Origin: Streptomyces sp. MRC013
GTDB lineage: Bacteria > Actinomycetota > Actinomycetes > Streptomycetales > Streptomycetaceae
Reading direction: 5' to 3'
Length of the DNA: 64,000 nt
NCBI RefSeq assembly: GCF_023614235.1
Contig: NZ_CP094264.1
Coordinates: 1,240,001-1,304,000 of the forward strand
This document shows positions 28,720 through 40,035 of the stretch, piece after piece. The position numbers and the translations under genes were made by a program. Every line of letters starts with the position of its first letter. The stretch's first letter is position 1. The notes beneath the pieces were generated by a model that was not told the DNA's origin, did no database searches, and saw nothing but the letters and a program-made list of their open reading frames with translations.

Positions 28720-31365
28720 TCAGCGCAGCAGGACGCCCGCTCCCTCCGCCGCCGACTCGGCCGGCAGCGCCACCAGCCCCAGGTCGGCACCGGCCGCGAG
28801 GAGCCGGTGCGCCGGCAGGACGCGGACCGTGTAGCCGAACGGCCCCGTGCGGTCCAGGGTCAGCGGGCCCTCGTACGCCCAGCGGCCCTGCTGGTCCGGG
28901 CCGCTGCCGCCGCCCGCCGGCTTCAGCGGGAACGTCCGGGCACAGGCCAGCGCGTCACGGGTGTCCACCCGGCCGGCGACCGCCTGGACCTCCACGTCCT
29001 CCGGGGTCAGGTCGCCGAGGGCGACCCGGACCCGCAGGATCAGCGTGGAGCCCAGTTCGGCGATCTCGCTGGCCTCGTCCGCCTCCACGTGGTCGACGGC
29101 CACCCCCGGCCAGGCCGCCCGCACCCGGGCCTTCCACCCGGCCAGCTCCCGCGCCGAGTCCGGGTCCAGGGAGCGGTGGGCCCGCGCCGCCGGGGTGTAC
29201 AGCAGCTCCACGTACTCCCGCACCATGCGCCCCGCCAGCACCTTCGGGCCCAGGGACGTGAGGGTGCGCCGGACCATCGCGATCCACCGTTCGGGCAGCC
29301 CGTTCGCGCCCCGGTCGTAGAAGCGCGGCGCGACCCGCTGCTCGATCAGCTCGTACAGGGCGTGCGCCTCCAGGTCGTCGCGCCGCTCCTCGTCGGTGGT
29401 GGGACCGTCCGCGGTGGGGATGGACCAGCCGAAGTCCGGGTGGTACCACTCGTCCCACCAGCCGTCCCGGACCGACAGGTTGAGGCAGCCGTTGAGGGCG
29501 GCCTTCATCCCGCTCGTCCCGCACGCCTCCAGGGGGCGGAGCGGGTTGTTCAGCCAGACGTCGCAGCCCGGGTACAGCTTCTGCGCCATCGCCATGCCGT
29601 AGTCGGGCAGGAAGACGATGCGGTGGCGCACGCGCGGGTCGTCGGCGAACCGGACCATCTCCCGCACCAGCCGCTTCCCGCCGTCGTCCGCCGGATGGGC
29701 CTTGCCCGCGACGACGATCTGCACGGGCCGCTCCGGGTGCAGCAGCATCTCGCGCAGCCGGTCGCGGTCGCGGAGCATCAGCGTCAGCCGCTTGTAGGAG
29801 GGGACGCGGCGGGCGAAGCCGACGGTGAGGACGTCCGGGTCGAGGACCCCGTCGATCCAGCCCAGTTCGGCGGCGCCGGCGCCGCGTTCCCGCCAGGAGG
29901 CGTACAGCCGGGCGCGCACCTCGTGGACCAGCTGCTCCCGCAGGGAGCGGCGGAGCTCCCAGAGCGCGGCGTCGCCGACGTCCGCGACGGCGTCCCAGCG
30001 CTGCGAACCGCCCACGCTGAGGGCGTCCTCGGCCCGCTGGACGCCGATCTGCCGGGCCCCGAGCCGGAGCACCTCGGGCGCCACCCACGTGGGGGCGTGG
30101 ACGCCGTTGGTGACGGAGGTGATCGGCACCTCCTCCGGCTCGAAGCCGGGCCACAGGCCGGCGAACATCGAGCGGCTGACGGCGCCGTGCAGGGTGGAGA
30201 CGCCGTTGGCCCGCTGGGCCAGGCGCAGTCCCATGACGGCCATGTTGAAGACGTCCGGGTCGCCGCCCGGGTAGGTCTCCCGGCCCAGTTGGAGGACGCG
30301 GCCGACGTCCACGTCGGGCAGTTCGGCCCCGGGCCCGAAGTGGCGGGCCACGAGGTCGCGGTCGAAGCGGTCGATGCCGGCGGGGACGGGCGTGTGGGTC
30401 GTGAACACGGTCCCCGCCCGTACGGCCTCCAGGGCGGCGTCGAAGTCGGTGCCCCGGTCGGTCAGCTCCCGGATGCGCTCCAGGCCCAGGAAGCCGGCGT
30501 GGCCCTCGTTGGTGTGGAACACCTCGGGGGCGGGGTGGCCGGTGAGGGCGCAGTACGCCCGCACGGCCCGGACACCCCCCATCCCCAGGAGCATCTCCTG
30601 CAGCAGCCGGTGCTCGCTGCCGCCGCCGTACAACCGGTCGGTGACGTTCCGTTCGCCCGGCCCGTTCTCCTCGACGTCGGAGTCGAGCATGAGCAGCGGG
30701 ACGCGGCCGACCTGCGCCACCCACACGTGCGCGTGGAGGGAGCGGCCGCCGGGCAGGGCGAGGGAGACCCGGAGGGGGCCGCCGTCGGGGCGGCGCAGCA
30801 GGGTCAGGGGCATCTCGCCCGGGTCGAGGAGCGGGTAGTGCTCCTGCTGCCAGCCGTCGCGGGAGAGCGACTGGCGGAAGTAGCCGTGCCGGTAGAGCAG
30901 ACCGACGCCGACGAGGGGGACGCCGAGGTCGCTGGCGGCCTTGAGGTGGTCGCCGGCGAGGATCCCGAGGCCGCCGGAGTACTGCGGCAGGGCGGCGGTG
31001 ACGCCGAACTCGGGCGAGAAGTACGCGACGGCGGCGGGCAGGTCGGCGCCGTCGCCCTCCTCGGCGGCCCGGTTCTGGTACCAGCGGCGGCCGCGCAGGT
31101 AGTCGTCGAGGTCGTCGGCGGCGGCGGTCAGGCGACGCAGGAACCTCCGGTCCCCGGCCAGTTCGGCGAGGCGCGCGGCGGACACGGCGCCGAGGAGCCG
31201 CACGGGGTCGCCGCCGGCCGCGCGCCACCCCTCGGGGTCGACGGCCTGGAACAGCTCGCGGGTCTCGGCGTGCCAGGACCAGCGCAGGTTGCGCGCGAGG
31301 TCGCTGAGGGGTCGCAGGGGGTCGGGCAGGACGGGGCGGACGGTGAATCGACGGATGGCCTTCAC
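28720..31365 (-). CDS. glgP: Alpha-glucan (glycogen/maltodextrin) phosphorylase
   Basis: An 881-residue GT35 enzyme that phosphorolyses alpha-1,4-glucan to glucose 1-phosphate. It is the long actinobacterial type with an N-terminal DUF3417 domain (KAIRRFTVRPVLPDPLRPLS). PLP/phosphate-site motifs include EACGTSGMKAALNG, and VVAGKAHPADDGGKRL and FLPDYGMAMAQKLYPG are intact. The GTG at 31365 matches the family start (VKAIRRFTV) and has an AGGTGGA site. It is divergent from the glgE operon, a common arrangement in Streptomyces, and opposes GlgE in glucan turnover. Confidence 0.94.
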   Translation of the reverse strand: MKAIRRFTVRPVLPDPLRPLSDLARNLRWSWHAETRELFQAVDPEGWRAAGGDPVRLLGAVSAARLAELAGDRRFLRRLTAAADDLDDYLRGRRWYQNRAAEEGDGADLPAAVAYFSPEFGVTAALPQYSGGLGILAGDHLKAASDLGVPLVGVGLLYRHGYFRQSLSRDGWQQEHYPLLDPGEMPLTLLRRPDGGPLRVSLALPGGRSLHAHVWVAQVGRVPLLMLDSDVEENGPGERNVTDRLYGGGSEHRLLQEMLLGMGGVRAVRAYCALTGHPAPEVFHTNEGHAGFLGLERIRELTDRGTDFDAALEAVRAGTVFTTHTPVPAGIDRFDRDLVARHFGPGAELPDVDVGRVLQLGRETYPGGDPDVFNMAVMGLRLAQRANGVSTLHGAVSRSMFAGLWPGFEPEEVPITSVTNGVHAPTWVAPEVLRLGARQIGVQRAEDALSVGGSQRWDAVADVGDAALWELRRSLREQLVHEVRARLYASWRERGAGAAELGWIDGVLDPDVLTVGFARRVPSYKRLTLMLRDRDRLREMLLHPERPVQIVVAGKAHPADDGGKRLVREMVRFADDPRVRHRIVFLPDYGMAMAQKLYPGCDVWLNNPLRPLEACGTSGMKAALNGCLNLSVRDGWWDEWYHPDFGWSIPTADGPTTDEERRDDLEAHALYELIEQRVAPRFYDRGANGLPERWIAMVRRTLTSLGPKVLAGRMVREYVELLYTPAARAHRSLDPDSARELAGWKARVRAAWPGVAVDHVEADEASEIAELGSTLILRVRVALGDLTPEDVEVQAVAGRVDTRDALACARTFPLKPAGGGSGPDQQGRWAYEGPLTLDRTGPFGYTVRVLPAHRLLAAGADLGLVALPAESAAEGAGVLLR

Positions 31366-31704
31366 GTGTTCCACCTTCGCGGGGGAGATACGTACAGTGG
31401 CGGACACACCACGCTACGCGCCCGCCGTGCTGCCCAGACGGTAGTGCCCCGCCGCCGGTCGCGACCACGGCGCACGGCGCGCGCGGCACCGGGGGCGCGC
31501 GCGGAGGGCGCGCACACAGCGCACCCACCCCTGCACAGCACCCGCCCCGCGCGGACCCGGCGGCGGTGCGGCGATCCGCGGTGCCCCCGGCGGCGGGCCC
31601 CGCCCGGCCCACCGGAACCCGACGGCGGGGCCGTGCGGCGCGTCGGCCTCCCCGGCCCGTTCCGGCCGCCGCCCGCCGCGGGGCCGTCCGATCACCCGCC
31701 CGCC

Positions 31705-31753
31705 GCGGGGCCGTACGCCGCCTTCCGCGGGGCCGTACGCCGCCTTCCGCGGG
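31705..31753. repeat. 22-bp perfect tandem duplication
   Basis: The unit GCGGGGCCGTACGCCGCC plus TTCC occurs twice back to back (31705-31726 and 31727-31748), followed by the first 5 bases of a third copy. A related GCGGGGCCGT occurs shortly upstream near 31678. Confidence 0.85.
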
Positions 31754-31790
31754 CCCGCCGAGGGCGGTGGACCGCCCCCGGGCCCCCCGC

Positions 31791-31863
31791 GCGCCTCCCC
31801 GGCACGGCACGCCTCCCCGACCCCGGTACGCCTCCCGGCCCGGCGCGCCTCCCCGGCGCGGCG
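31791..31863. repeat. Four imperfect tandem repeats of 17-19 bp
   Basis: Four units each begin CGCCTCCC(C)G, starting at about 31791, 31810, 31829 and 31846. They are noncoding and may be a slippage product. Confidence 0.7.
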
Positions 31864-32066
31864 CGGGCCCGGACCGGGGTGGGGAGGGACCGACACTCCC
31901 GGCCGGGGCGCGGCCCGGCTTTTCCTCCGAACGGGGCCGGCCCTGGGCTGTCTGGCCTGACGTCCCGCGGGCGAACCGGCGGAAAACCCCCGGATTGCCC
32001 ACCCGAGAGGTGTGGGAAGGCTCCTCCGGTAGCCGCCCACCCGAGTGAACCCGGAGAGGAGCGGTG

Positions 32067-34187
32067 ATGCCCGCGCCGCGCCATGCTGCAACGGAGCAGT
32101 TACAAAGAGCGATATCTCGTACACAATCCTCAGGTGATGCTGTGAACGCGCTGATCGGTCGTATCCCCGTCCTGGACGTCTCCCCCCTCGTCGACTGCGG
32201 CAGAAGGCCCGCGAAGGCGGTGGTCGGCGAGACCTTCCAGGTGTCGGCCACGGTCTTCCGCGAGGGACACGACGCGGTCGCCGCCGACGTGGTCCTCACC
32301 GACCCGTCGGGGCGGCCGGGCCCGTTCACCCCGATGCGGGAGCTCGCGCCGGGCACCGACCGCTGGGGCGCCGACGTGACCCCGACCTGCGAGGGCCTGT
32401 GGACGTACCACGTGGAGGCGTGGAGCGACCCGGTCGCCACCTGGCGCCACGAGGCCGGCGTCAAGGTCCCCGCGGGCATCGACACGGAGCTGGTCCTGGC
32501 CGAGGGCGCCGCGCTGCACGAGCGGGCCGCGGACGGAGTCCCGAAGGACGAGGGCCGGGAGGCCGTCCTGACGGCGGTGGACGCGCTGCGGGACGTGCGC
32601 CGCTCCCCCGCCGAGCGGCTCGCCGCCGCGCTGTCCGGACAGGTGCGGGAGGTCCTTGACCGCCACCCGCTGCGCGAACTGGTCACCGCGTCGAAGCCGC
32701 TGCCGCTGCTGGTGGAGCGGGAGCGGGCGCTGTACGGGTCGTGGTACGAGATGTTCCCGCGCTCGGAGGGCGCCCACCGCGACGGGGACGGCCGGTTGGT
32801 GTCGGGGACGTTCCGCACGGCGGCCGAGCGGCTGCCGGCGATCGCCGCGATGGGCTTCGACGTGGTCTACCTGCCGCCGATCCACCCGATCGGCGGAACG
32901 CACCGCAAGGGACCGAACAACACGCTGACGGCCGGCCCCGACGACCCCGGGGTGCCGTGGGCGATCGGTTCGGCCGCCGGCGGGCACGACGCGGTCCACC
33001 CCGACCTGGGGACCCTGGAGGACTTCGACGCGTTCGTGGCGCGGGCGCGGGAGCTGCGCCTGGAGGTGGCGCTGGACTTCGCGCTCCAGTGCTCCCCGGA
33101 CCACCCGTGGGTGCGCAGGCGGCCCGCGTGGTTCCGGCACCGGGCGGACGGCTCCATCGCGTACGCCGAGAACCCGCCGAAGAAGTACCAGGACATCTAC
33201 CCCCTCGCGTTCGACGAGGACATGCGGGGCATCGTCCGCGAGACGGTGCGGGTGCTGCGGCACTGGATGGCGCACGGCGTGCGGATCTTCCGCGTCGACA
33301 ACCCGCACACGAAGCCGGTGGTGTTCTGGCAGAAGGTCATCGCCGCCGTCAACCGCACCGATCCGGACGTGATCTTCCTGGCGGAGGCGTTCACCCGGCC
33401 GGCGATGATGAGGACGCTCGGCGCGATCGGCTTCCAGCAGTCGTACACGTACTTCACCTGGCGCAACACCAAGCAGGAGCTGACCGAGTACCTGACGGAG
33501 CTGTCCGGGGAGACGGCCGCCTGCATGCGGCCGAACCTGTTCGTGAACACCCCCGACATCCTGCACGCCTACCTCCAGCACGGAGGGCGGCCGGCGTTCG
33601 AGGTGCGGGCGGTGCTCGCGGCGACGCTGTCGCCGACGTGGGGGATGTACGCCGGGTACGAGCTGTGCGAGAACACCCCGCTGCGGGAGGGCAGCGAGGA
33701 GTACCTCGACTCGGAGAAGTACCAGTTGCGGCCCCGCGACTGGGCGGCGGCCGAGCGGGAGGGCCGCAGCATCGTCCCGCTCGTCACCGCGCTCAACCGG
33801 CTGCGGCGCCGCCATCCGGCGCTTCGGCGGCTCCGGAACCTCCGCTTCCACCACGCCGACAACGACGCGGTCATCGCGTACAGCAAGCGGCAGGGGTCGG
33901 ACGTGGTGCTGGTGGTCGTGAACCTCGACCCCCATCACGCCCAGGAGGCGACGGTTTCGCTGGACATGCCGGATCTCGGCCTCGACTGGCACGAGACCGT
34001 GCCGGTGCGCGACGAGCTCACCGGCGAGACCTATCACTGGGGCAGGACGAACTACGTGCGCCTGGAACCGGGTGTCAGACCCGCGCACGTACTGGTGGTG
34101 TGCCGGGGACCGGGGGGCCTCTCCCCCGACCGGCGCGGTTCCGTCCTGCGACCGTCTCCCCCGATCGGAGGGTCACCCACATCATGA
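32067..34187 (+). CDS. glgE: Alpha-1,4-glucan:maltose-1-phosphate maltosyltransferase
   Basis: GlgE (GH13_3) moves maltosyl units from maltose 1-phosphate to the non-reducing end of alpha-glucan. From this start the protein has 706 residues: an N-terminal DUF3416 beta domain ([17 protein letters not shown]), then the barrel with nucleophile Asp411 ([12 protein letters not shown]) and acid/base Glu440 (FLAEAFTRP), the same 29-residue spacing as in S. coelicolor GlgE. The ATG at 32067 has a GGAGAGGAG site. Codons 8-25 are unusual (TTA, AGA, ATA, ACA); a GTG at 32142 is an alternative start. The stop overlaps treS by 4 nt. Confidence 0.95.
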   Translation: MPAPRHAATEQLQRAISRTQSSGDAVNALIGRIPVLDVSPLVDCGRRPAKAVVGETFQVSATVFREGHDAVAADVVLTDPSGRPGPFTPMRELAPGTDRWGADVTPTCEGLWTYHVEAWSDPVATWRHEAGVKVPAGIDTELVLAEGAALHERAADGVPKDEGREAVLTAVDALRDVRRSPAERLAAALSGQVREVLDRHPLRELVTASKPLPLLVERERALYGSWYEMFPRSEGAHRDGDGRLVSGTFRTAAERLPAIAAMGFDVVYLPPIHPIGGTHRKGPNNTLTAGPDDPGVPWAIGSAAGGHDAVHPDLGTLEDFDAFVARARELRLEVALDFALQCSPDHPWVRRRPAWFRHRADGSIAYAENPPKKYQDIYPLAFDEDMRGIVRETVRVLRHWMAHGVRIFRVDNPHTKPVVFWQKVIAAVNRTDPDVIFLAEAFTRPAMMRTLGAIGFQQSYTYFTWRNTKQELTEYLTELSGETAACMRPNLFVNTPDILHAYLQHGGRPAFEVRAVLAATLSPTWGMYAGYELCENTPLREGSEEYLDSEKYQLRPRDWAAAEREGRSIVPLVTALNRLRRRHPALRRLRNLRFHHADNDAVIAYSKRQGSDVVLVVVNLDPHHAQEATVSLDMPDLGLDWHETVPVRDELTGETYHWGRTNYVRLEPGVRPAHVLVVCRGPGGLSPDRRGSVLRPSPPIGGSPTS

Positions 34188-35977
34188 CCGTGAACGAGCC
34201 CGTCCACGACACGTTCGAGGACACCCCCGCCAAGGACCGGGACCCCGACTGGTTCAAGCGGGCCGTGTTCTACGAGGTGCTGGTCCGCTCCTTCCAGGAC
34301 AGCAACGGCGACGGCATCGGCGATCTGAGGGGCCTCACGGCCAAGCTGGACTACCTGCAGTGGCTGGGGGTCGACTGCCTCTGGCTGCCGCCCTTCTTCG
34401 ACTCCCCGCTGCGCGACGGCGGTTACGACGTGTCCGACTACACGGCCGTGCTGCCGGAGTTCGGCGACCTGGCGGACTTCGTCGAGTTCGTGGACGCCGC
34501 GCACCAGCGGGGCATGCGGGTGATCATCGACTTCGTGATGAACCACACCAGCGACCAGCACCCGTGGTTCCAGGAGTCCCGCGCCCATCCGGACGGTCCC
34601 TACGGCGACTACTACGTCTGGGCCGACGACGACAAGCAGTTCGAGGACGCCCGGATCATCTTCGTCGACACCGAGACGTCGAACTGGACCTTCGACCCGG
34701 TGCGCAGGCAGTACTACTGGCACCGGTTCTTCTCCCACCAGCCGGACCTCAACTACGAGAACCCGGCCGTCCAGCAGGAGATCCTCTCCGCGCTGCGGTT
34801 CTGGCTGGACCTGGGCATCGACGGCTTCCGCCTCGACGCCGTCCCCTACCTCTACCAGGAGGAGGGCACCAACTGCGAGAACCTCCCGGCGACCCACGCC
34901 TTCCTCAAGCGGGTCCGCAAGGAGATCGACGCCGCCTACCCGGACACGGTGCTGCTCGCCGAGGCGAACCAGTGGCCGGAGGACGTCGTCGACTACTTCG
35001 GCGACTTCGCCGCCGGCGGCGACGAGTGCCACATGGCGTTCCACTTCCCGGTGATGCCGCGGATCTTCATGGCGGTCCGCCGCGAGTCCCGCTACCCCGT
35101 CTCCGAGGTGCTGGCCAAGACCCCGGCGATCCCGGCGGGCTGCCAGTGGGGCATCTTCCTGCGCAACCACGACGAGCTGACCCTGGAGATGGTCACCGAC
35201 GAGGAGCGCGACTACATGTACGCGGAGTACGCCAAGGACCCGCGGATGCGCGCCAACATCGGCATCCGCCGGCGCCTCGCCCCGCTGCTGGACAACGACC
35301 GCAACCAGATCGAGCTGTTCACCGCGCTGCTGCTGTCGCTGCCGGGATCCCCGATCCTCTACTACGGCGACGAGATCGGGATGGGCGACAACATCTGGCT
35401 GGGCGACCGCGACGGCGTCCGCACCCCCATGCAGTGGACGCCCGACCGCAACGCGGGCTTCTCCTCCTGCGACCCGGGGCGGCTGTACCTGCCGACCATC
35501 ATGGACCCGGTCTACGGCTACCAGGTGACGAACGTGGAGGCGTCGATGGCGTCCCCGTCGTCGCTGCTGCACTGGACGCGCCGGATGATCGAGATCCGCA
35601 AGCAGAACCCGGCCTTCGGGCTCGGCTCGTACACCGAGCTGCCGTCGTCGAACCCGGCCGTCCTCGCCTTCCTCCGCGAGTACGGCGACGACCTGGTGAT
35701 GTGCGTGCACAACTTCTCGCGCTTCCCGCAGCCGACCGAGCTGGACCTGCGGCAGTTCAACGAGTACCACCCGGTGGAGCTCATCGGCGGGGTCCGCTTC
35801 CCCGCCGTCGGCGAGTGGCCCTACCTGCTGACCCTCGCCGGGCACGGCTTCTACTGGTTCCGGCTGCGCAGGGACGCGGTGCTCCCCGCGAGGGCCGCCG
35901 CGTCCGCCGGGCGCCCCGCCGGGGGCGCGGCCGGACGCGCCGCCGAACCGGCGGGCGCGGCCGCGGCACACCGCTGA
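34184..35977 (+). CDS. treS: Trehalose synthase (maltose alpha-D-glucosyltransferase)
   Basis: A 597-residue GH13_16 enzyme that interconverts trehalose and maltose. Motifs are [28 protein letters not shown] (nucleophile Asp), [11 protein letters not shown] (acid Glu) and [12 protein letters not shown]. The start ATG overlaps the glgE stop (ATGA) with GGAGGG upstream. The C-terminus ends in an Ala/Gly-rich tail. Not fused to maltokinase here. It supplies maltose to Mak, the next gene. Confidence 0.96.
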   Translation: MTVNEPVHDTFEDTPAKDRDPDWFKRAVFYEVLVRSFQDSNGDGIGDLRGLTAKLDYLQWLGVDCLWLPPFFDSPLRDGGYDVSDYTAVLPEFGDLADFVEFVDAAHQRGMRVIIDFVMNHTSDQHPWFQESRAHPDGPYGDYYVWADDDKQFEDARIIFVDTETSNWTFDPVRRQYYWHRFFSHQPDLNYENPAVQQEILSALRFWLDLGIDGFRLDAVPYLYQEEGTNCENLPATHAFLKRVRKEIDAAYPDTVLLAEANQWPEDVVDYFGDFAAGGDECHMAFHFPVMPRIFMAVRRESRYPVSEVLAKTPAIPAGCQWGIFLRNHDELTLEMVTDEERDYMYAEYAKDPRMRANIGIRRRLAPLLDNDRNQIELFTALLLSLPGSPILYYGDEIGMGDNIWLGDRDGVRTPMQWTPDRNAGFSSCDPGRLYLPTIMDPVYGYQVTNVEASMASPSSLLHWTRRMIEIRKQNPAFGLGSYTELPSSNPAVLAFLREYGDDLVMCVHNFSRFPQPTELDLRQFNEYHPVELIGGVRFPAVGEWPYLLTLAGHGFYWFRLRRDAVLPARAAASAGRPAGGAAGRAAEPAGAAAAHR

Positions 35978-36070
35978 CGGCGCGTTCCCGCCCCCGCGCC
36001 CCCGCACGACGGGGCGGGGCGTTTCCCCCGCTCCGCCCTGGGCACTGTCCCCCGTACGTCGATTCGGGTC

Positions 36071-36076
36071 TATAAG
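36071..36076 (+). promoter_or_regulatory. -10 box TATAAG before the maltokinase gene
   Basis: TATAAG is near consensus in an otherwise G+C-rich 207-bp gap between treS and mak; the -35 region is poor. About 50 nt further on are three ATTC-type repeats (36122-36155) and a second -10-like TAGTAC. An internal promoter for mak-glgB is plausible. Confidence 0.4.
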
Positions 36077-36184
36077 GACCATCCCCGCCCGACACGTCCC
36101 GCACAGCCGGACAGCTCATGCCGATTCCGGGACACTCTGCACATTCCGTGCATTCTGTAGTACCCGGGGAAAGGACGCGCTGCC

Positions 36185-37633
36185 ATGTCGGAGACCGCAT
36201 CCACCGCCCGGGCACCCGCCGCCCTGCTGCCGTCGCTGGCGCCGCTGCTCCACGAATGGCTGCCGCGCAGACGGTGGTTCGCCGGGAAGGGGGAACCCGT
36301 CACCGGCTTCACCCTCGTGTCGGCCACCGAACTGCTCCCGCCCGGCGCCGCCGGACCCGGGCTGCTGCACCTGCTCGTCCGCGTGCGGCAGCCCGGCGCC
36401 GACGTCCCGCCCGCCCCGCCCGGCGACTGCTACCAGCTGCTGCTGGGCGTGTGCGACACCCTCCCTCCCCGGCTCGCCCCCGCCCTGGTCGGGCGTGCCA
36501 CCCGGGGGCCGCTGGCGGGGCGCACCGTGTACGAGGCGCTCCAGGACCCGAGGCTCGCCTCGCTGCTCCTGGAACGCCTCCGGTCGCCCGGCGCGGCCGG
36601 CCCGCTGTCCTTCCACCGGGCGGCGGCCGTCCCCGGCGGGCTGCCCCTGCGCGTGCTGGACGCCGAGCAGTCGAACACGTCGCTCGTCTACGGCGACGCG
36701 TACATCCTGAAGGTCTTCCGGCGGATCCACCCGGGCGCCAACCCGGACCTGGAGCTGCCGCTCGCCCTCGCCCGCTCCGGCTGCCCCCGGGTGCCCGCGC
36801 CCGTCGCCTGGTACGAGGCGGGGTCCGGCCCGGACGGCTCGACGCTGGGCGTGCTCCAGCCGTACCTGCGCGGCTCGCGGGACGGCTGGCGGCTCGCCCT
36901 CGACGCGCTGGCCGCCGGCCGCGACTTCGCCCCGGAGGCGCACGCCCTGGGCCGGGCCACCGCCGAAGTGCACACCGCCCTGGCCCGGGCGCTGCCCACG
37001 GCGGCGCTCACCCGGCGCCGGGCACGGGAGCTGGCCGTCGCGATGAGCCGCCGCCTGGACGCCGCCGCCCGGGCGGTGCCCGCGCTCGTGCCATACGTCC
37101 CCGGGCTGCGCGCCGCCTTCGAGGCCGTCGCCGCGCTCGCCGGGGACGGCGCCCGGCACGTCCAGCGGGTCCACGGCGACCTGCACCTGGGGCAGGTGCT
37201 GCGCACCCCGGACGGCGAGTGGTCGGTGATCGACTTCGAGGGGGAGCCCGCCAAGCCGCTCGCCGAACGCCGCCGCCCGCAGCCGCCGGTGCGGGACGTC
37301 GCCGGGATGCTGCGCTCCTTCGACTACGCCGCCCACTCGCACCACCCGCGGCGGCCGGGGTGGGCGGAGCGCTGCCGTGAGGCGTACTGCTCCGGCTACG
37401 CCGACGCGTCCGGCCGCGACCCGCGTGCCGACGGGGCGCTGCTGCGCGCGTACGAGACGGACAAGGCGGTGTACGAGGTCGTCTACGAGGCCCGGCACCG
37501 CCCCGACTGGCTGCGCGTGCCGATGGCGGCCGTCCGCCGCCTGGCCTCGCCACCGGACGCGGATCCGGTCCCTCCGTCCTCCGGGCGGGCGCTCTCCGGG
37601 TCTCCGCGGTCCTCCCCCGACCGGCTCGACTGA
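36185..37633 (+). CDS. mak: Maltokinase
   Basis: A 482-residue kinase that makes maltose 1-phosphate from maltose and ATP for GlgE. It has the N-terminal cap seen in Mak/Pep2 proteins ([15 protein letters not shown]). The kinase core contains [13 protein letters not shown] (catalytic loop) and [18 protein letters not shown] (metal-binding Asp). The ATG at 36185 is about 10 nt from AAAGGA. It is the third gene of the GlgE-pathway cluster. The final 30 residues are a low-complexity tail. Confidence 0.94.
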   Translation: MSETASTARAPAALLPSLAPLLHEWLPRRRWFAGKGEPVTGFTLVSATELLPPGAAGPGLLHLLVRVRQPGADVPPAPPGDCYQLLLGVCDTLPPRLAPALVGRATRGPLAGRTVYEALQDPRLASLLLERLRSPGAAGPLSFHRAAAVPGGLPLRVLDAEQSNTSLVYGDAYILKVFRRIHPGANPDLELPLALARSGCPRVPAPVAWYEAGSGPDGSTLGVLQPYLRGSRDGWRLALDALAAGRDFAPEAHALGRATAEVHTALARALPTAALTRRRARELAVAMSRRLDAAARAVPALVPYVPGLRAAFEAVAALAGDGARHVQRVHGDLHLGQVLRTPDGEWSVIDFEGEPAKPLAERRRPQPPVRDVAGMLRSFDYAAHSHHPRRPGWAERCREAYCSGYADASGRDPRADGALLRAYETDKAVYEVVYEARHRPDWLRVPMAAVRRLASPPDADPVPPSSGRALSGSPRSSPDRLD

Positions 37634-37702
37634 CCCGGCGCCCGCCCCGGGCCCGTCCGTCCCGCCCCACTCCACCCCACTCCATCGAGGAGGACCTCTC
37701 CC

Positions 37703-40035
37703 GTGACCCCCCGCCGTCCGACCCGCAAACCGCCCACGACGAGGACCGCGCAGCCGGTCGTCACCCCCATGGAGGCCCCCGCGCCGGAGGCGCCCGCGCA
37801 GGGCTCCCCCGGGCCGGCCGCCCCCGCGGCGCCCGCCGCGGCCCGCCGGCCGCCCCGCCCGCGGGAGGAGGGCGACGGGGTGCCGGCGCAGCCCCTGGAG
37901 GGCGCCGACCGGGCGCGGCTGCTCGCCGGCGAGCACCACGACCCGCACGGGCTGCTGGGCGCCCACGCGGTGCCGGAGGGGGTGGTGTTCCGGGCGCTGC
38001 GCCCGCACGCCCGGAGGGTCGCCGTCGTCCTGCCCGGCGGGGAGCGGCACGCGCTGCACGACGACGGCGACGGCCTGTTCTCGGGCGTCCTGCCGCTGCC
38101 CGGGGTGCCGGCCGGCCACCGGCTGCTCGTCTCGTACGACGAGGCCGACCTGGAGGTCCACGACCCGTACCGGTTCCTGCCCGCGCTGGGCGAGCTGGAC
38201 CTGCACCTGATCCGGGAGGGCCGCCACGAGGAGCTGTGGACGGCGCTCGGCGCCCACGTGATGACCCACCAGGGCGTGGCGGGGACGCGCTTCACGGTGT
38301 GGGCGCCGAACGCGCGCGGGGTGCGGCTGGCCGGGGACTGGACGTTCTGGGACGGCACCGGCCTGCCGATGCGCTCGCTGGGCGCCAGCGGGGTGTGGGA
38401 GCTGTTCGTGCCCGGCGTCGGCGAGGGCACGCTGTACAAGTTCGAGGTGGTCGGCCCGGACGGGCACCACTCGCTGCGCGCCGACCCGATGGCCCGCCGC
38501 ACCCAGTGCCCGCCGGAGACCGCCTCCGTCGTCACCGCCTCGCACCACGAGTGGCGGGACGGGGAGTGGATGGCCCGCCGGGGGAGCGCCCGGTGCACGA
38601 GGCGCCGTTCTCCGTGTACGAGGTGCACCTGCCGTCCTGGCGGCCGGGGCTGTCGTACCGCGAACTGGCCGAGGTGCTGCCGGCGTACGTGAAGGACCTC
38701 GGCTTCACCCACGTGGAGCTGATGCCGGTCGCCGAGCACCCCTACAGCCCGTCGTGGGGCTACCAGGTCACCTCGTACTACGCGCCGACGGCCCGGCTGG
38801 GCACGCCGGACGACTTCAGGTACCTGGTGGACCGGCTGCACCGGGAGGGCATCGGGGTCCTGGTGGACTGGGTGCCGGCGCACTTCCCCAAGGACGACTG
38901 GGCACTGGCCCGCTTCGACGGGACCCCGCTGTACGAGCACCCCGACCCGCGCCGCGCCGAGCACCCCGACTGGGGGACGCTGGAGTTCGACTACGGCCGC
39001 ACGGAGGTGCGCAACTTCCTCGTGGCGAACGCCGTGTACTGGTGCCAGGAGTTCCACATCGACGGCCTGCGCGTCGACGCGGTCGCCTCGATGCTGTACC
39101 TGGACTACTCGCGCGAGTACGGCGAGTGGGCGCCCAACGAGTACGGCGGCAGGGAGAACTTCGACGCGGTCCGCTTCCTGCAGGAGATGAACGCGACCGT
39201 CTACCGCCGCTGCCCCGGCGTGGTGACGGTCGCGGAGGAGTCCACGGCCTGGGAGGGCGTGACCCGCCCCACCGACCGGGGCGGCCTCGGCTTCGGGCTG
39301 AAGTGGAACATGGGCTGGATGCACGACTCGCTGGTGTACGTCTCCAAGGAGCCGGTGCACCGCAAGTACCACCACGACGAGATGACGTTCTCGATGGTGT
39401 ACGCGTACAGCGAGAACTACGTGCTGCCGATCTCCCACGACGAGGTGGTGCACGGCAAGCAGGCACTCGTGTCGAAGATGCCGGGCGACTGGTGGCAGCG
39501 GCGCGCCAACCACCGCGCGTACCTGGGCTTCATGTGGGCCCACCCCGGCAAGCAACTGCTGTTCATGGGGCAGGAGTTCGCGCAGGGCGCGGAGTGGTCG
39601 GAGGCGCACGGCCCGGAGTGGTGGCTGCTGGCCGACGACTACCACTCGGCGGGCGACCACCGGGGCGTGCGGGACCTGGTGCGCGACCTGAACGCGGTGT
39701 ACGGGGCGACGCCCGCGCTGTGGGAGCGGGACACCGTCCCCGAGGGCTTCCGGTGGGCGCTGGGCGACGCCGCCGACGACAACGTCTTCGCGTTCGTGCG
39801 GTACGACGCGCAGGGCTCCCCGCTGCTGGCGGTGAGCAACTTCTCGCCGGTGGTGCGCGACGGGTACCGGCTGTGGGCCCCGGAGTCCGTGCCCGTCTGG
39901 GAGGAGGTCCTCAACACGGACGCCGTGCGGTACGGCGGCAGCGGCGTGCGGAACGCCGGCCCGCTGAAGCGCGAGGCGGACGGCGTCCGCCTGACGCTGC
40001 CGCCGCTGGCCACGGTCTGGTTCAGGCCGGCCTGA
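37703..40035 (+). CDS. glgB: 1,4-alpha-glucan branching enzyme, frameshifted in this sequence
   Basis: GlgB makes alpha-1,6 branches. The first frame encodes a Pro/Ala-rich N-terminus and the CBM48 domains to EWMARRG; the remainder ([19 protein letters not shown] onward) is in another frame. One more G in the G5 run 38580-38584 restores a 777-residue enzyme. Catalytic motifs in the second part are intact: [13 protein letters not shown] (nucleophile Asp), [11 protein letters not shown] (acid Glu) and [11 protein letters not shown]. The ATG at 37703 follows GAGGAGG. It is the last gene of the glgE-treS-mak-glgB cluster, and its end overlaps the convergent helicase gene by 14 nt. Confidence 0.88.

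Larger units (their letters stand above)
31366..32066. other. Divergent glgP/glgE intergenic region with tandem repeats
   Basis: 701 bp without a credible gene. It holds two tandem repeat blocks (31705-31753 and 31791-31863) in a very G+C-rich stretch and should contain the promoters of both glucan genes. The 130 bp before glgE have no clear -35/-10 pair. Confidence 0.5.

Noticed and set aside
31650..31870. CRISPR array in the repeat-rich glgP/glgE gap
   Set aside because: The repeats are direct and contiguous, without unique spacers.
28955..32818. A 1287-codon open frame on the minus strand across glgP, the intergenic region and glgE
   Set aside because: Its product is Arg/Pro/Gly-rich with no domain, and it lies out of frame or opposite to well-conserved genes. 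Long spurious frames are expected at this G+C content.
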